Shown: positions 22,395 to 35,896, counted from the first letter of the stretch. The stretch: DNA of 64,000 nt from Schistocerca nitens (GCF_023898315.1 NC_064616.1:294476934-294540933), one strand, 5' to 3'. Notes: a model not told the origin generated them from the sequence alone. Numbers and translations: made by a program.

Positions 22395-23886
22395 CAGGGT
22401 GTTACAAAAAGGAACGGCCAAACTTTCAGGAAACATTCCTCACACACAAATAAAGAAAATATGTTATGTGGACATGTGTCCGGAAATGCTTAATTTCCAT
22501 GTTAGAGCTCATTTTAGTTTCGTCAGTATGTACTGTACTTCCTCGATTCACCGCCAGTTGGCTCAATTGAAGGAAGGTAATGTTGACTTCGGTGCTTGTG
22601 TTGACATGCGACTCATTGCTCTACAGTACTAGCATCAAGCACATCAGTACGTAGCATCAACAGGTTAGTGTTCATCACGAACGTGGTTTTGCAGTCAGTG
22701 CAATGTTTACAAATGCGGAGTTGGCAGATGCCCATTTGATGTATGGATTAGCACGGGGCAATAGCCGTGGCGCGGTACGTTTGTATCGAGACAGATTTCC
22801 AGAACGAAGGTGTCCCGACAGGAAGACGTTCGAAGCAATTGATCGGCGTCTTAGGGAGCACGGAACATTCCAGCCTGTGACTCGCGACTGGGGAAGACCT
22901 AGAACGACGAGGGCACCTGCAATGGACGAGGCAATTCTTCGTGCAGTTGACGATAACCCTAATGTCAGCGTCAGAGAAGTTACTGCTGTACAAGGTAACG
23001 TTGACCACGTCACTGTATGGAGAGTGCTACGGGAGAACCAGTTGTTTCCGTACCATGTACAGCGTGTGCAGGCACTATCAGCAGCTGATTGGCCTCCACG
23101 GGTACTACACTTCTGCGAATGTTTCATCCGACAATCTGTCAATCCTCATTTCAGTGCAAATGATCTCTTTACGCCATCAAAACAGATTTTCTGTGAACGT
23201 TTGGGCAGGCATTGTTAGTGACGTCTTGATTGGGCCCCATGTTCTTCCACCTACGCTCAATGGAGCACGTTATCACGATTTTATACGGGAAACTCTACCT
23301 GTGCTGCTAGAACATGTGCCTTTACAAGTACGACACAACATGTGATTCATGCACGATGGAGCTCCTGCACATTTCAGTCGAAGTGTTCGTACGTTTCTCA
23401 ACAACAGATTCGGTGACCGATGGATTGGTAGAGGCGGACCAATTCCATGGCCTCCACGCTCTCCTGACCTCAACCCTCTTGACTTTCATTTATGGGGGCA
23501 TTTGAAAGCTCTTGTCTACGCAACCCCGGTACCAAATGTAGAGACTCTTCGTGCTCGTATTGTGGACGGCTGTGATACAATACGCCATTCTCCAGGGGTG
23601 CATCAGCGCATCAGGGATTCCATGCGACGGAGGGTGGATGCATGTATCCTCGCTAACGGAGGACATTTTGAACATTTCCTGTAACAAAGTGTTTGAAGTC
23701 ACGCAGGTACGTTCTGTTGCTGTGTGTTTCCATTCCATGATTAATGTGATTTGAAGAGAAGTAATAAAATGAGCTCTAACATGGAAAGTAAGCGTTTCCG
23801 GACACATGTCCACATAACATATTTTCTTTCTTTGTGTGTGAGGAATGTTTCCTGAAAGTTTGGCCGTACCTTTTTGTAACACCCTG
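22395..23886 (+). mobile_element. DD41D mariner with ~118 bp inverted ends
   Basis: Starts CAGGGTGTTACAAAAAGG and ends in its inverse, with arms of about 118 bp (22395-22512, 23769-23886) and TA on both sides (22393-22394, 23887-23888). It holds one decayed transposase. It sits in the N-terminal region of the Tc1 19998-23959. Confidence 0.93.
22703..23684 (+). pseudogene. DD41D transposase, internally deleted
   Basis: N-terminal frame 22703-23218 has MFTNAELADAHLMYGLARGN, RRCPDRKTFEAIDRRLREHG and VTVWRVLRENQLFPYHVQRV. The C-terminal frame has FSVNVWAGIVSDVLIGPHVL, then MHDGAPAHFSRSVRTF (second Asp), SPDLNPLDFHLWGHLKALVY (third Asp, 41 residues on) and the end GGHFEHFL. The stretch that should carry the first catalytic Asp between HFSANDLFT and QNRFSVNVW is missing (about 25 codons, with a frame change), and a TGA replaces a likely Trp codon at 23342-23344. 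Inactive. Confidence 0.88.
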
Positions 23887-23959
23887 TATATACTCTCCAC
23901 TGCTAGTGCTGCCACCTGCCCTCTATGAGTGGTTATCGCATTAATGCGACGGGACCATG

Positions 23960-25720
23960 TATAAAACTAGAAACTTAATTCCTTTGTTGACGATTTATTT
24001 CATATCCGGCGCAAAAAGGCAAATTATGTATCCATAAATAAAGTACGGCTACTTCCCCATTGAATTACAGGAGGTGACAGACAATCATAATATTTGTATG
24101 TTTATCTGCGAATGGTGGTCGGTGGATGAATTAAGGCACGATGAGGGGTGGTTGCTAGAAGGGTGCCATTTAAATATAAATTAAAACCAGTCACGTAAAT
24201 CGTCAGCAAGTAGCTATATTTTCGTTTGGAAAATGTACTGTCTATGTGAACCAGTTGTCGTATTTCATTTAATAGCGACATATTGAAAACCTGGTCCACA
24301 GAACATGACAAAAGCTCATTGCAGAATAAAGCGTAACAGAAACTAATTAATCTCAATTACTATTTCCACGAATGAACAGTCAAGTATTTGTCAAATAATG
24401 TTACGAAGACAACAATTCCACTGAAAATTGCAGCGTGCAGTTTGTGTTGGAACAGGAAGCGAATGCCTGTAATGAGAGCTGAGTGCGGTCAGCTGTGCAG
24501 TGGTACATATTGACCGAGCCCGGGCCCGCAGATGACATCAGAAATACCGAAACCCCACCTCTCAATCAACCGCCGGTATGTGTCTGCGACGAACGCCGCA
24601 TACTGTCAGACCATAGTTCCCATTCAATAATCAAGCGCCGCTTTGCCTCTGACGACGAACACTGTCAGACCGTAATTGAATCTGAATGCATACCGCGAAT
24701 TTTTGTGCCTGACAAAAGCCTTTAACAGCGTCGGCGTTCAACATGTGGAACTGCGTGCATTGTACTATTGGTATTTCATACCGACGATGCTATGCAGCAA
24801 TGTGTGTATGAGAATAGAGATGAATAATAACACAGTTGTAAAGAGTCCTGTGTACAATAATCAAAAGCTGTGAATAGATAATTCAGTTTGATATTTTATC
24901 AAGAACTCTTTTTGCTTTTTTCCACAAACAGAAATCATAACACTCATAATGAGAGTTGGTAAAAGTTGCAAGGTGGCTGTTATCGTGCAGAAACTTTAGC
25001 TGACTGACAAGCTTGATTGCTGAGACGCTGCCAATTCCATTCTATAAGGGAAAGTGGGAAAATAGTGCACTCATAAACAGAAACCATTATTTTAAGACGT
25101 TCACAATAAGTAACTTGAAAAGTGGCTGCGAGCCTAGTTTCATTACTACGATAGAATTGTTTCGTGCACATAGTTACTAGCGTATGCCATCTCCAAAGTA
25201 ACGCACGATAGTTGATCTTTGCCTGTCTTGTACTTTGCTGTTTTTGACGACCTGTGGATGGGCAACAGCAGTATATTCTTCGTGAGTTCTTTGCTCGCAT
25301 TTCACAAACACCTTTTCAGTTAGGGTTAACATCAGGATCTGGAGGGAGTTCGGTTACGGTATATGGAGATGATGAACACAAACCTCGACGCCATCTTTTG
25401 CTGTTTTCTTTGCTAAGACCAACCACGCATCGTGTCTGAAATGTGCGGCAGCAGCTAATTTTGTTGCAATTCCTGACTAGTTTCCTTAGCCTCTTTCAAA
25501 TGGAAATGTGAGTAAACTGCCTCTTACAGGCGATACTTTGTTAGAATAAGTTTTACATTTTTTGTGAGGATGTTCTGTGAAAATCTTTTGTTTGGTATGT
25601 TCAGAAATCATGTGTATTCAATATCTGCCTAATTTTGTGTACCACCAATTTCTATTTATTTGCATACGAGTATTAATAGGAACATATTGTGCAGGTAGAT
25701 TTATTTACTGTTTTCCGATT
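23960..25720. other. No recognised content
   Basis: No long or motif-bearing frame. Chance ORFs up to about 100 codons, none recognised. A slightly GC-richer patch near 24480-24720 with repeated actgtcagacc elements (24602, 24661) is not assigned. Confidence 0.4.
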
Positions 25721-25724
25721 GTAT

Positions 25725-26065
25725 AAGGAGCAGTCAAATGAAAACGAGACAGATGGAAAAACGTAAGTAAACTGTTTATTATTCCAAAAGTAATTGTCAT
25801 AACTGTTAATAAATTTAACCCACTGTGAGACAAGACAGTCAGTGCCTTAATGGAAAAATGGCTAATGTTGCCTACAGAAACATGATTGTGCCCAGGCGTG
25901 CACCTCTTCGTCCGATGGTACCTGACGGCCATAAATTCCTTTTTAAGGGCTCCGAAGTTACGGAAATCGCATAAGGAAAAATCGAGACTGTATGGGGAAT
26001 GTGTAAGGGCTAGCCAGCGAAAGTTCTGCAGCGTAGTCGGAACAACCTTAGCTACAGGCGGGATT
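25725..26065 (-). mobile_element. Mariner 3' end fragment
   Basis: Left end aggagcagtcaaatgaaaa matches a known orthopteran mariner terminus (recalled). The minus strand then codes, in shifting frames, for the transposase C-terminal half: a WVQSWF-like region near 25880-25910 and YSPD..PCDF-like remnants near 25950-25990. 5' truncated near 26065. Confidence 0.55.
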
Positions 26066-26079
26066 ACCCACTCTCAAAT

Positions 26080-27296
26080 TTTGCGCATCCCCAGACAAAT
26101 GCACGGCACTTCAGCTGGCTAAACCATTAAGATATTTAAAAGAAGTTCATTTCTCAGAAAGCGAACTTCTTCTGTATTGGCCAAACCAGGACCCACAGAG
26201 AATGAATGATCGTTTTCCTAACATCGAAGTATCTTTGAGAATATACCCGTCATTTACGATCAGAAACAGCAATGGAAAAATGTCTTTAATCATCCACGTC
26301 AGGAGACAGTCTCAACGTTTTGGCTTCTGTCAGTACTTAAGTTATATTTGAAGACAACTAATTAGTGAAGATATTATAAATAGTTTCATTAGTACGAATC
26401 ATAGGCACAAACTAGACACTAAGATTACTTTAGAATTTCATTTTAAGGTTGTTTGGGACAGTACTGCATTTGAACGAAATGTAGGTAAAATTTAGCATGG
26501 TTGATACATTCAGTTTGTTTCCTTGCATTTGCCTAACAAGCATCTTTGTGTATACTTGCAATATGTTACGTTTAAAATCGAAACACTTATATTTGCATGG
26601 ATATTAATCTTCACTTTTTGTTTTTTAGTGTACTTGTACACATTGATATTAATAAATTGTGTCAAATACCTTAATGCTTTACATTCCTTTTCATCTTTTT
26701 GATCTCATCAATTCATAGAATCATAAATTGTATTGCAAAATTCTAGACAACAAAATAATAAAGCTGCATTCTAGACATTTAATTCGAAAATTGCGCTAAA
26801 ATCCATTTCTACATGTTAGTTATCAAAATATTTCCTTTGGCAGGGCTCATGTCGCAGGTTTAACTAGAGGTCCATAGATACAATTTACGGGCCTGGTGCT
26901 GCCCCGAACAATGCGTTCTTTAGTCACAGATCGTATTTTCATCATTGTATAACAGTTTTCAGTTTATTTAATATCTGAATAGATGCTACAGACAATGCAG
27001 TACATGTACTTAAAATAAGTGTAATCCTTCTCTACAAAAGTCAACATTTCGATAGTCAAAGAGAACATTGTTCACATCAGTGAGCGGAATATCATACATG
27101 CTCTCTGTGTTTAATATGGCATTGACCTTTTTACGCAATGAATACATTTCGCTAACCAGTGGCCTAAAGGAATTATAGATCTTGGGAAGGAGGCTTGTAA
27201 GAAAAATCACGGTCAGAGGCCAGAATGAAAACGAGTGAGGATACAATGGAGCTTGTGGCCCACAGCTCAGCTGGAACATCCAAGATGGCCATGGTG
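26080..27296. other. No recognised content
   Basis: AT-rich. A minus-strand frame at 27010-27279 (89 codons) has no family resemblance that I recognise. Confidence 0.35.
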
Positions 27297-27411
27297 TGAA
27301 ATTTAAAAATAATGTATGGTGGTGGTAGGCAATTTAAAAATCAGAGATGGAGGTGACAGGAAATTTAAAAAAGGTAAGACAGCAATAGGTGGGAAATTTA
27401 AAAATATGAAG
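27297..27411. repeat. Degenerate short tandem units around gaaatttaaaaat
   Basis: Four spaced copies of (g)(g/c)aatttaaaaa at about 27299, 27330, 27361 and 27398, each preceded by ggtg or aggtg, with a period of about 30-37 bp. Reads as an old local duplication. Confidence 0.5.
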
Positions 27412-27639
27412 TTGGCCCTGATAGAAAATCTTTTATCATCCATTAGAAATGAAACAGCCAATCATCACTGCATTTAAAATGGAGGATGTCAGTTCGGCGA
27501 AAGATAGAGGGTTTTTTAGCATACAATAAAGTGAAGCAGCCAATATACGCACAGTATTCTTTTTAACTTAAAGCAAATCATGCCAATCAGTATGTAGGCC
27601 TATACTCCATCATGTTCAAAAGCATTTGAATTTACCGGC

Positions 27640-30040
27640 CTCTCGACTCTGATTATAGAGTTGCTGAACAGTTCAAAGAAAACTTCAGTGTCACTTCAAA
27701 TAGGTACTCCAGTCACTCAATTATAGTGGGTGGTGACTTCAATCTACCCTCTATAACCTATATGTTGGCGAATTGGCGAAAATACACGTTTAAAGTCGTT
27801 GGTAGGTGTACAACGTCGTCCGAAAACGTACTGAATGCCTTCTCAGGAAATTATTTTGAACAACTGGTTCAGGAGCCCATTCGAAGTCTAAATGGTTGCG
27901 AAAACATTCTTGACCTCTTAGCAACAAATAATCCTAACCAAATAGGGAGCATCATGACAGATACAAGGTTGTTGTAGCTAGAATGAATATCGTAAAATCC
28001 AAACCCACCAAAAATAAACGCAAAATACATATATTTTTAAAAAAAAATTCACTTGATACCTTCTTAAGAGATAGTTTCCACTCCTTCCAGTCTGATTATG
28101 TAAGAGCAGACAAGATGTGGTTTAAATTCACATAAATAGTATCCACGACAATTGATAGATATGTACCAAATAAATTAATATCAGATGGTACTGATCCCCC
28201 ATAGGACACAAAACAGCTCAGAATACTATTGCAGAAGCAACGAAAAAAAGTATGCCAAATTTAAAAGAACGCAAAATTCCAAGATCGATGAAGTTTTACA
28301 GACGCTCGAAATTTATCGCGAACTTCAATGTGAGATGCTTTTAACAGTTTCCAAAACGAAACTGTCTCGAAATCTAGCAGAAAACCCAAAGACATTCTGG
28401 TCGGATGAAAAGCACACCAGTGGCAAGACACAATCAATACCTTCACTGCGCGATAACAATGGTGATGTTGATGACAGTGCCACTAAATCAGAGTTAGTGA
28501 ACACGGTTTTTCGAAATTCCTTCAAAAAAGAAGACGAAATAAATATTCCAGAATTCGAATCAAGAACAACTGTCAACATGAGTAAGCAAATATCCTGGGT
28601 ATAACGAAGCAACACAAAACACTTCAGAAGGGCAAGGCTTTTCGTCCAGATTGTATATCAGTTAGGTTCCTTTCAGAGTATGCTGATACAACAGATCCAT
28701 TCTTAGCAATCTTATACTACTTCTCGTTCGTAGAAAGATCTGTACACAAAGACTGGAAAGTTGCACAAGTCACGCCAGTATCCAAGAAAGGAAATAGGAA
28801 CAATCCACTGAATTACACTAACGTTGAGTTGCAGTGGGATTTTGGAACATATACTGTGCTCGAACATTATGAATCACCTCCAAGAAAACGATTTTGACAA
28901 ATAGCCAACACCGACTCAGAAAATATCGTCCTTGTGAAACACATCTAAGCTCTTTATTCTCACGAAGTAATAAGTGCTGTCGACGGAGGTTGTCAAACTG
29001 ATATATTTTTAGATTTCCAGAAGGCCTTTGACACAATTCCTCACAAACTACTTCTAATTAAATTGCCTATGGAGTAACGTCTCAGTTGCGTGACTGTATT
29101 AGTGGTTTCCTGTCAGAAAGATCACAGTTCGTAGTATTTGACGGAAAGTCATGGAGTTAAATAGACGTAATATCTGCGTCCCCTAGGGAAGTATTATAGG
29201 CCCTCTGCTGTTCCAGATCTGTATAAATGACATTGGAGACAATCTGAGCAGCAGATTGGTTGCAGATGATTCTGTCATTTACCGTCATGTAAAGTCATCA
29301 GATGATCAAAACAAATTGCAAAATGATTTAGGCAATATATCTGTATGGCACAAAAGTGGCAATTGGGTCTCAGTCATGAAAAGTGTGAAGTCATTTACAT
29401 GAGCAGAAAAAAGAATCCGCTAAATTTCGATTACACGACAAACCGCACAAATCTGTAGTCTGTAAACTCAAGTAAATATTTAGGGATTACAATGATGAAT
29501 AACTTAAATTGGGACGATTACATAAGTAATGTGGACAGAGCAAACCAAAAGACTGCGATTTATTGGCAGAGCACTTAGAAAATGTACAGGTCAGTTAAAG
29601 AGACTGGTTGCACTACACTTGTCCGTCCTCTACTCGAGTATTGCTGTGCGATATGGGATCCGCACCAGATAGCGTTGACGGAGGACACCGGAAAAGTTCA
29701 AAGAACGGCAGCTCGTTTTATTTTATCGTGAAATAAGGGAGAGAGTACCATGGATATGATACACGAAATGACGTGGCAGTTATTAACACAAAGGCGTTTT
29801 TCGGTACAGCTGGAACTTCTCATGAACTTTCAGTCACCTACTTTGTGCTCAAATTTTGTTGGCACTCACCTATATAGGGATAAATTATCATAATAAAATG
29901 AGAAAAATTAAGTGTTCGTTTTCTCCTCGCGCTGTTCGACAGTAGGACATTAGAGAAGTAGCTTAAAGGTGGTTCGATGAACCCTTTGCCAGACACTTAA
30001 TTATGAATTGGAAAGTAATCATGTATATGTAGAATTTTTT
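27640..30040 (+). mobile_element. LINE-A, long diverged copy (endonuclease to 3' end)
   Basis: The most extended LINE-A copy. The endonuclease C-terminal part has VGGDFNLPS at about 27730 and ILDLLATNNPNQIG near 27906-27950 (frame 27726-27977). The linker frame 28185-28604 includes KTFWSDEKHTSG. The reverse transcriptase follows in broken frames, with NPLNYT, a DFQKAFDTIPHK-like palm near 29010-29045, and a GSIIGPLLF-like motif near 29190. The 3' end tail is near 30000-30038. Many stops; older than the 1466-2930 copy. With that copy it shows the family's order: endonuclease, linker, reverse transcriptase, gtagat-type tail. Confidence 0.82.
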
Positions 30041-31430
30041 GCACCATGTTCAAAAGTAATCAGTTATACTACAGTCCTTCCAAATTTTAAAAGCAGCACT
30101 TGTGAACGTGTAACGTTCAACCTCTGTTATCGTACATGTCATAAGGCACAATGGACCCTCAAATTCAGTATTTTTATCATTAAATTGTTCTATGATGATT
30201 GTCAAGTATCACAATCTTAATTCAATGTCTCAAAAGTTTACAACAATATGTCAGCAACACAAAAATGCAATGTGTATGTCAAGTGTTGCAATGTTATTTT
30301 TACCCCCTCCGACCTCTCCCCTCACCCCCCCCCCCCTCCAAATACACACACACGTCAAAATCCATGCCAAAAACATGTTTGCGACTCTTAAACTAAGTGC
30401 CTCCATGTTGTATCCATGTCTAAATTACGTGTATTATTTTTATATAACAGCTCACAACACGTGTATCATTCTAAGTATGCAGTTAACAGTTCCTTCTACG
30501 CCTACAGAAGTGTATGCTACTGATACTACAAAAACAGTGTATTATCTATCAGAAATATGTTAGAACACACGCAGTGGTTATGTCAATATGATTACTATGT
30601 CTAAATTGTTCTAACTCGGGTTTAGCTAAAATAACATGTCAGCTACTGTAAGAGTACAAATAATGTGTGATGCCTAAAAACGTGGCTGTAGACTTTCATA
30701 TTAATAGCTCCAATGATATTTCCATATCAAAATTGTTCTATAAACGTGAAAAATCATGTAACAGGCCTAAATGAATCCATATTACTAATGGTACAAATAC
30801 GAACTTTTATCACCTGAGCAAGCATTACCTTTTTTTTTACTACATTTCATATCAAAAATACTTTTGGAAGAAATGTTATCCACTGAAGCCACATTTACTG
30901 ACTTTTTAACACAAATAACCATAGTAAAAATGATGCATTTGATTACACCACTAATGTGTTGTATCGTTTAAACTACATATTTTCATAATAAGGGAAAACT
31001 CATAAACCACAAGGTACAAATGTTTACATTTAACATGGCACAATTAAAGTTGGTGATGGTGGTAGGTGCAATTCGACCGAATACCGAATACTTAATATAA
31101 ATGTGATGTAGTCAGATATTTGGTAAAATGAAAATTTTGATTCATTTTATGATGATAATGTATTTTTCTTGTAATCAGTAAAGTAGCTGTAGGTACATAA
31201 TCAACTTCCATATTATAAAAATTAATAAAAAACTAGGTATCAAATAAAATAAATTTATGTATTTTGAGGGCACATTTTTTAAAATAAAAAATGTCTATAC
31301 ACTTGAATTCTTGTAATTAAAATTTAGAAGTGGAAGATTATGATGCAGAAAGACTAACATTTTTGCATTTTTAGGCAGTAGTTTACTCCTATTCGTAGAC
31401 ATTCCCAACTGCAGAGAAATGAAGCTATGA
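30040..31430. other. No recognised content
   Basis: AT-rich with a C run near 30326-30337. No coding motif or repeat family recognised. Confidence 0.4.
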
Positions 31431-31437
31431 GTAAACA

Positions 31438-31566
31438 CTACTTCGTGGCTGCAAGATTTACCAAACACGGAAATTTAACTTTTCTTGCTTGCCACCATGT
31501 GTATGGATTGTCATGATGAGATATGTTCTTAATACTTAAACGAAGGTCTATATCAGCTACAACTGC

Positions 31567-31617
<51 letters not shown>

Positions 31618-33200
31618 GATGTCCGGGTATGAGCTGCACTTTTTTTCTGCAACCACCTCTTTGAAGGGATCCATAAAAGATGAGTGAATAGTCTGACTTA
31701 AAATCTGCTTTTCGGTTCTCATCCCCTTGATTCGAATAGTGAACGAATTCACGCTATCGTCGCTGCTTGTTTCACAGTTTATCTTTAGGATATCGACCAA
31801 AATATACTGCCGTACTTTTTCTCTTTGCAGCTGAATGGCGAAAACATTCACTTTGAGGCGTGGGTCTAAAGCTGTAGCCACCAAATAACTTTTACTTGTT
31901 GTGATTTCTTGCAACTCTTGTTGTATGACAAGCCTCACCTGGCTTAATTTGGGTGTTAGCTCTGATTTGCTCGTTTTATCGCAATATCTCATTAATGTAA
32001 CAGCATACGGAATAATCTCAGAATTGCGGGCGTATCTGGAACTTGTAATTTTTGTTACTGTTATTGTAATAATTTCAAAAGTTACTCTAAAAGCTCTCAT
32101 TGTACATCAATCAGATTAGCAATATCACAGCCCGTGAGATAGACTGAAATGGCCCGTTTTTGTTCCATTAGCCTTGCAAGCATATAACAGGTGGAATTCC
32201 ACCTCGTACTGACATCTTGCACTAATTTATGCTGATGGAGATCCAAATCGTTTTGGACAGAATGTACTTTTTTCCATGTAGTGCCAGAATGATTAAAATG
32301 AGTTACGATCTTCCCACCTGTTGCTGTCAATTTGAGTCACATCTGACTGAGCCTTCAGACAATCGTTAACAGTTAACTGAAGAGTGTGAATGAAACAATG
32401 CACTGAGGCCAACTCTGTATTACTAACAGCTTTACTATGTTTCGTCCATTATCGTTAATAAAGGCATGAATTTTTACCAGCTGGATGTCCCATAAACTTG
32501 CAGTTTCCTGTAAGCTAATCGTTGTATTTTCAGTTGTGTATTGTCCCTCAAAATGCTTTATGCTCAATACTACAATACATGTTTGACACTGAATTCACGT
32601 TCAATAAAATGCCCAGTAAAACTTAAAAAAAAAAAAAAAAAAAAGCTAATCAACGCAAGCACGTCCAGGTGTTGCATGTCACGGAAATATAATCCGTCTC
32701 TGAAAGCAATCTTTTAATTGTCTCGACCACCTGATGATATATTTCAGGAATTATTTTGTCTGAAGTGTAAGGGCGGCTTGGTATTTTATACTGCGGCAAA
32801 GCGCTATTATCAGTCTTCTAGAATCAGCCCTTTCTACAATATTTACTGCCTCATTGTCAAGTGCTATAACTTCGACAATTAAGAGACGGTAGTTTCTAGC
32901 CTTGGGATCATAAATATGATTATTCAAGACCCAGTTGCATTTTTTATGTCGAAGGTGTACATACATCTGTAACTTGATCCGCAACTTCTTGACCCTTAGG
33001 AAGCGTAGTCTGCAACTTACGATATTCGTCGCTCTGTTTATTTTTCAAATGATTTATCATTCCTGATGTAGTCACTTTTTTCCAGCGCCAGCACGAGAAG
33101 TTTTTGCTTCGCATAATTCACACACAAAATTATTCTCATCGCTCAAGACGTATGTCCATATACGATTTTTTTAGAGGCCATAAACTATTATTATTAGTTA
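31438..33200 (-). pseudogene. hAT transposase relic, BED zinc-finger type
   Basis: Minus strand. N-terminal zinc finger of BED type near 33140-33020: FVCELCEAKTSRAG, then GMINHLKNKQSDEYRKL. The middle includes IHAFINDNGRNIVKL near 32440-32490 and KLVQDVSTRWNSTCYMLARL at about 32190-32250, a hallmark of ZBED-like hAT transposases. C-terminal frame 32100-31438 has SYLVATALDPRLKVN. A CT microsatellite (31570-31615) has expanded inside this frame and reads as Arg-Glu repeats. Frameshifts and stops; terminal repeats not found. Confidence 0.8.
31570..31615. repeat. (CT)n microsatellite
   Basis: About 22 uninterrupted CT units inside the hAT relic. Confidence 0.98.
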
Positions 33201-33540
33201 GACCTTGCACAATTACACTTTTGAACAAATCAAAACGTAGACAGTGCGATAAACTGTGCTTACGTATTGACGATATGAATCAAGCAAGACTTGTCAACAA
33301 AACACGCAGCATGGTAATAACTGAGTGCGCGGCACGGCGTAGCGTGGGAGGTAGGTAAATACATTTGAACAAATAAGAGAGAAACGAACACGTCGATACA
33401 AGTTTTCCCATCACGTGCCGACCGAGTACTTTTGTCTAACATTTGGCTATTCGACCAAAAACCGAATATAGCATTCGTTGCAAGTCTGCTAATTATTTAT
33501 CAAAAAAAGTAACAGTTTCAAGTACAAGCGCGCGCGCACA

Positions 33541-33646
<106 letters not shown>

Positions 33647-33924
33647 TTGCTTATCGTAATATGCGATGCGTAATTACGTATCTCTGATTGTGTACAAAAA
33701 TTCAAAGTTTCCACCAAAATAATTTTTTTCTCATATAAAATATGTGGAGCAGAAAACACACATAGCACTACGCTCGTAATTTAATTGTTCTACAAGATTT
33801 TAAAAAAATACACATGGATTACTTGTTACCAATACTGATAAAACTTACACATTAAGCAGCACTCGTTGATCACTAAAGTAGAAAGCACAGCTAATTTCTT
33901 TCATTAGAACGATAGTATGCTAGA

Positions 33925-35470
33925 AAACAAGGTGGATGAGCTTCATGTACTTCTAAGAAATGTGGAAAATTCTGAACTGGTAGATGTTCTGTGCTCTCTG
34001 AACACCCTGTGACCATAAAGAGAGGTAAGTTAAATATCTGGGATTATAGACTAACATCATTTTTGTGCAGAAAGAACTTGTGAATGGGAGGAGTTGTAAC
34101 AAATGTGAAAGCTGGAGCAAAGTCAAAAATATTGAAGCTAGGAGTTTTTGTGTTGATCAGAATCAAGAAGAATGTGTGTGTTAGTTGCTACTGCAGAATA
34201 CTTTCCTTGGGTTTGTAATAGTCTACAGATACCCTCTACGAATCTTTCAGCTATTTGTGTGAAATCTAGGTGTATTATTGAGCAACCTGTGAGACAAGAA
34301 GAAACAGTAATTTGTGGAGATTTCAACGCAGATTTCTAAAAAATTCTGTCTGATTACATGAACTGGACTCATAATTTGGCTCTTCCAGTCTAATTTCAGT
34401 GGTGAATTTTCAACTCATGTGCAGCAAGAAAACAGGTCCCTGACTCATAACAAATTTACAGACAATGCTCAGACTGAAACAATTAATTTGTAGCAGATTG
34501 TTAATGCAATATCTTATTATGTTGCACAGTTAATGGAAATAAACAAGGTAGCACCTTATGGCCTCGAGGTACACTCATACAAAGCGGCGAAGCTTATTAC
34601 TGAGAATAGGGTACAATATAGTAAGAATAAGCTAAAAGAGATGGTGCGAGATGAAGTATATACAAAAAGAGATGTAAAATTCAATATATTACATAGTAAA
34701 TTTGGGTCAATATTTGAAAGTAGCTTTCCTAAAAAAATATCCAGGAAGTCCATTAAAAAATAAATGAAACAAGTAATCTATGGATAACAAAGAATTAAAA
34801 TCTAATTTAAGAGGAAAACGGAAATTTATAAAATGGCTAGAATAATTTCCAGATCGGATGTTACTTGCTTTCTATAAAAAATACTGTAATATTTTAAGGA
34901 ACATCATTAAAATGTCCAGAAATATGCATGCCTTGGCTGAAATTAATAATGCAGACAAAAAGAGTAAAATTATGTGGAATATTGTGAAATGGGAGACAGG
35001 ATAACCAGTCAGTGGACAAGATATAATAAAAACTAAGCTAAATGAGAATTTTGTGACTGATAATTGACAAGTTCTGAGTATTTTCGACAGTCACCTTCTA
35101 AATGTACCAACAAAAATAGGATTAAATGGTTCAGCTGTAGAAGTATAAGAGTGTATTAAAAATACCATTCTACAAAACTTAAAGTAACTGTAACTAGCAC
35201 CAGCATCCTTCACTGAAATTAATTGAATTCTAAAAAAAGCTCATAATTATGGTGTTAATGGAATTTTTCCAGGCAGATTAATATATGCAATTGATAAACC
35301 TCTTTGTAAGGAAAGTGACAAGAATGACTTAAATAATTACCATCCAGTTTCCTTATTGATGACTTTTTCCAAAATAATCAGAAAAGTAATGTATCCGAGA
35401 CTAGTCTCACATTGAAACAATTTACTTGGTACATCACAGTTTGGATTCCAAAAGTGTTGTTCGTCCGAGA
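33925..35470 (+). mobile_element. LINE-C relic (endonuclease and N-terminal reverse transcriptase)
   Basis: Heavily decayed plus-strand non-LTR element. Readable pieces: CRKNL and GGVVTNVKAGAKSK near 34065-34130; VICGDFNADF near 34310-34340 (endonuclease); a linker frame 34533-34763 (HSYKAAKLITENRVQYSKNK); and a QFG-like fingers motif near 35440-35450 followed by truncation. Differs in sequence from LINE-A and LINE-B. Confidence 0.6.
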
Positions 35471-35896
35471 ACTCTATTTATACTAGAATAAATCCCTTTT
35501 ATTTCTGTTTATGATCACAATATTGTTTGGTACTTAGACTACCGATTTCGGTCAGAGATGACTATCTTCAGATCTTCAGCAAAAGATCAGAAAACCAAAT
35601 GAAACTAGTGGACGGCCTTAAAACAATAAAATAGGTCATAGTGAAAAGCATTACTTTCATAAACGTGGAAGACATGCACTTAAAATATGATAAAATATCC
35701 CTCTTTTGAAGAATCATCATCAATAGGATATTTATTGTGTGCACTTTGCTTCTGTTTTGCGTTTGATACTTGAATAACACCCCACGCAACTCCTTATCCC
35801 ACCAACTGTAATTTGCGTACATCGACTTACTCAACTTTAATATTTAGTTTGCGTGACGCGTCACTTTTTTCCGCCTGTGCTTGTGGCGCAACACTT

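Larger units (their letters stand above)
19998..23959 (-). mobile_element. Tc1-like transposon carrying two nested mariners
   Basis: Ends CACTGTCCAGTCACATTAAT (left) and cattaatgcgacgggacc (right) are inverted, and TA is present on both sides (19996-19997, 23960-23961). Minus-strand transposase parts: NSPDLNSVENLWEHLDRA at about 20210-20260 (last catalytic residue Glu, DD34E); HTHFMLHQIDDHWRVQRETS near 21810-21890; and N-terminal DNA-binding parts up to about 22380 (FQNGMIIGFRAKGGSISQVA). It is split at 20301-21586 by a DD34D mariner and at 22395-23886 by a DD41D element, each at a TA. Frameshifts outside the inserts show it was already decaying. Confidence 0.9.

Noticed and set aside
27010-27279. 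An 89-codon minus-strand ORF as a gene
   Set aside because: No recognised motif, no splice or start context, and chance ORFs of this size are expected at this AT content.
31438-32100. A 220-codon ORF with Arg-Glu repeats as a host gene
   Set aside because: The repeats come from a CT microsatellite inside a decayed hAT transposase, whose hallmark motifs flank it.
35541-35577. The accgatttcggtc motif as a regulatory palindrome
   Set aside because: It is a common orthopteran repeat motif and no element border could be defined around it.
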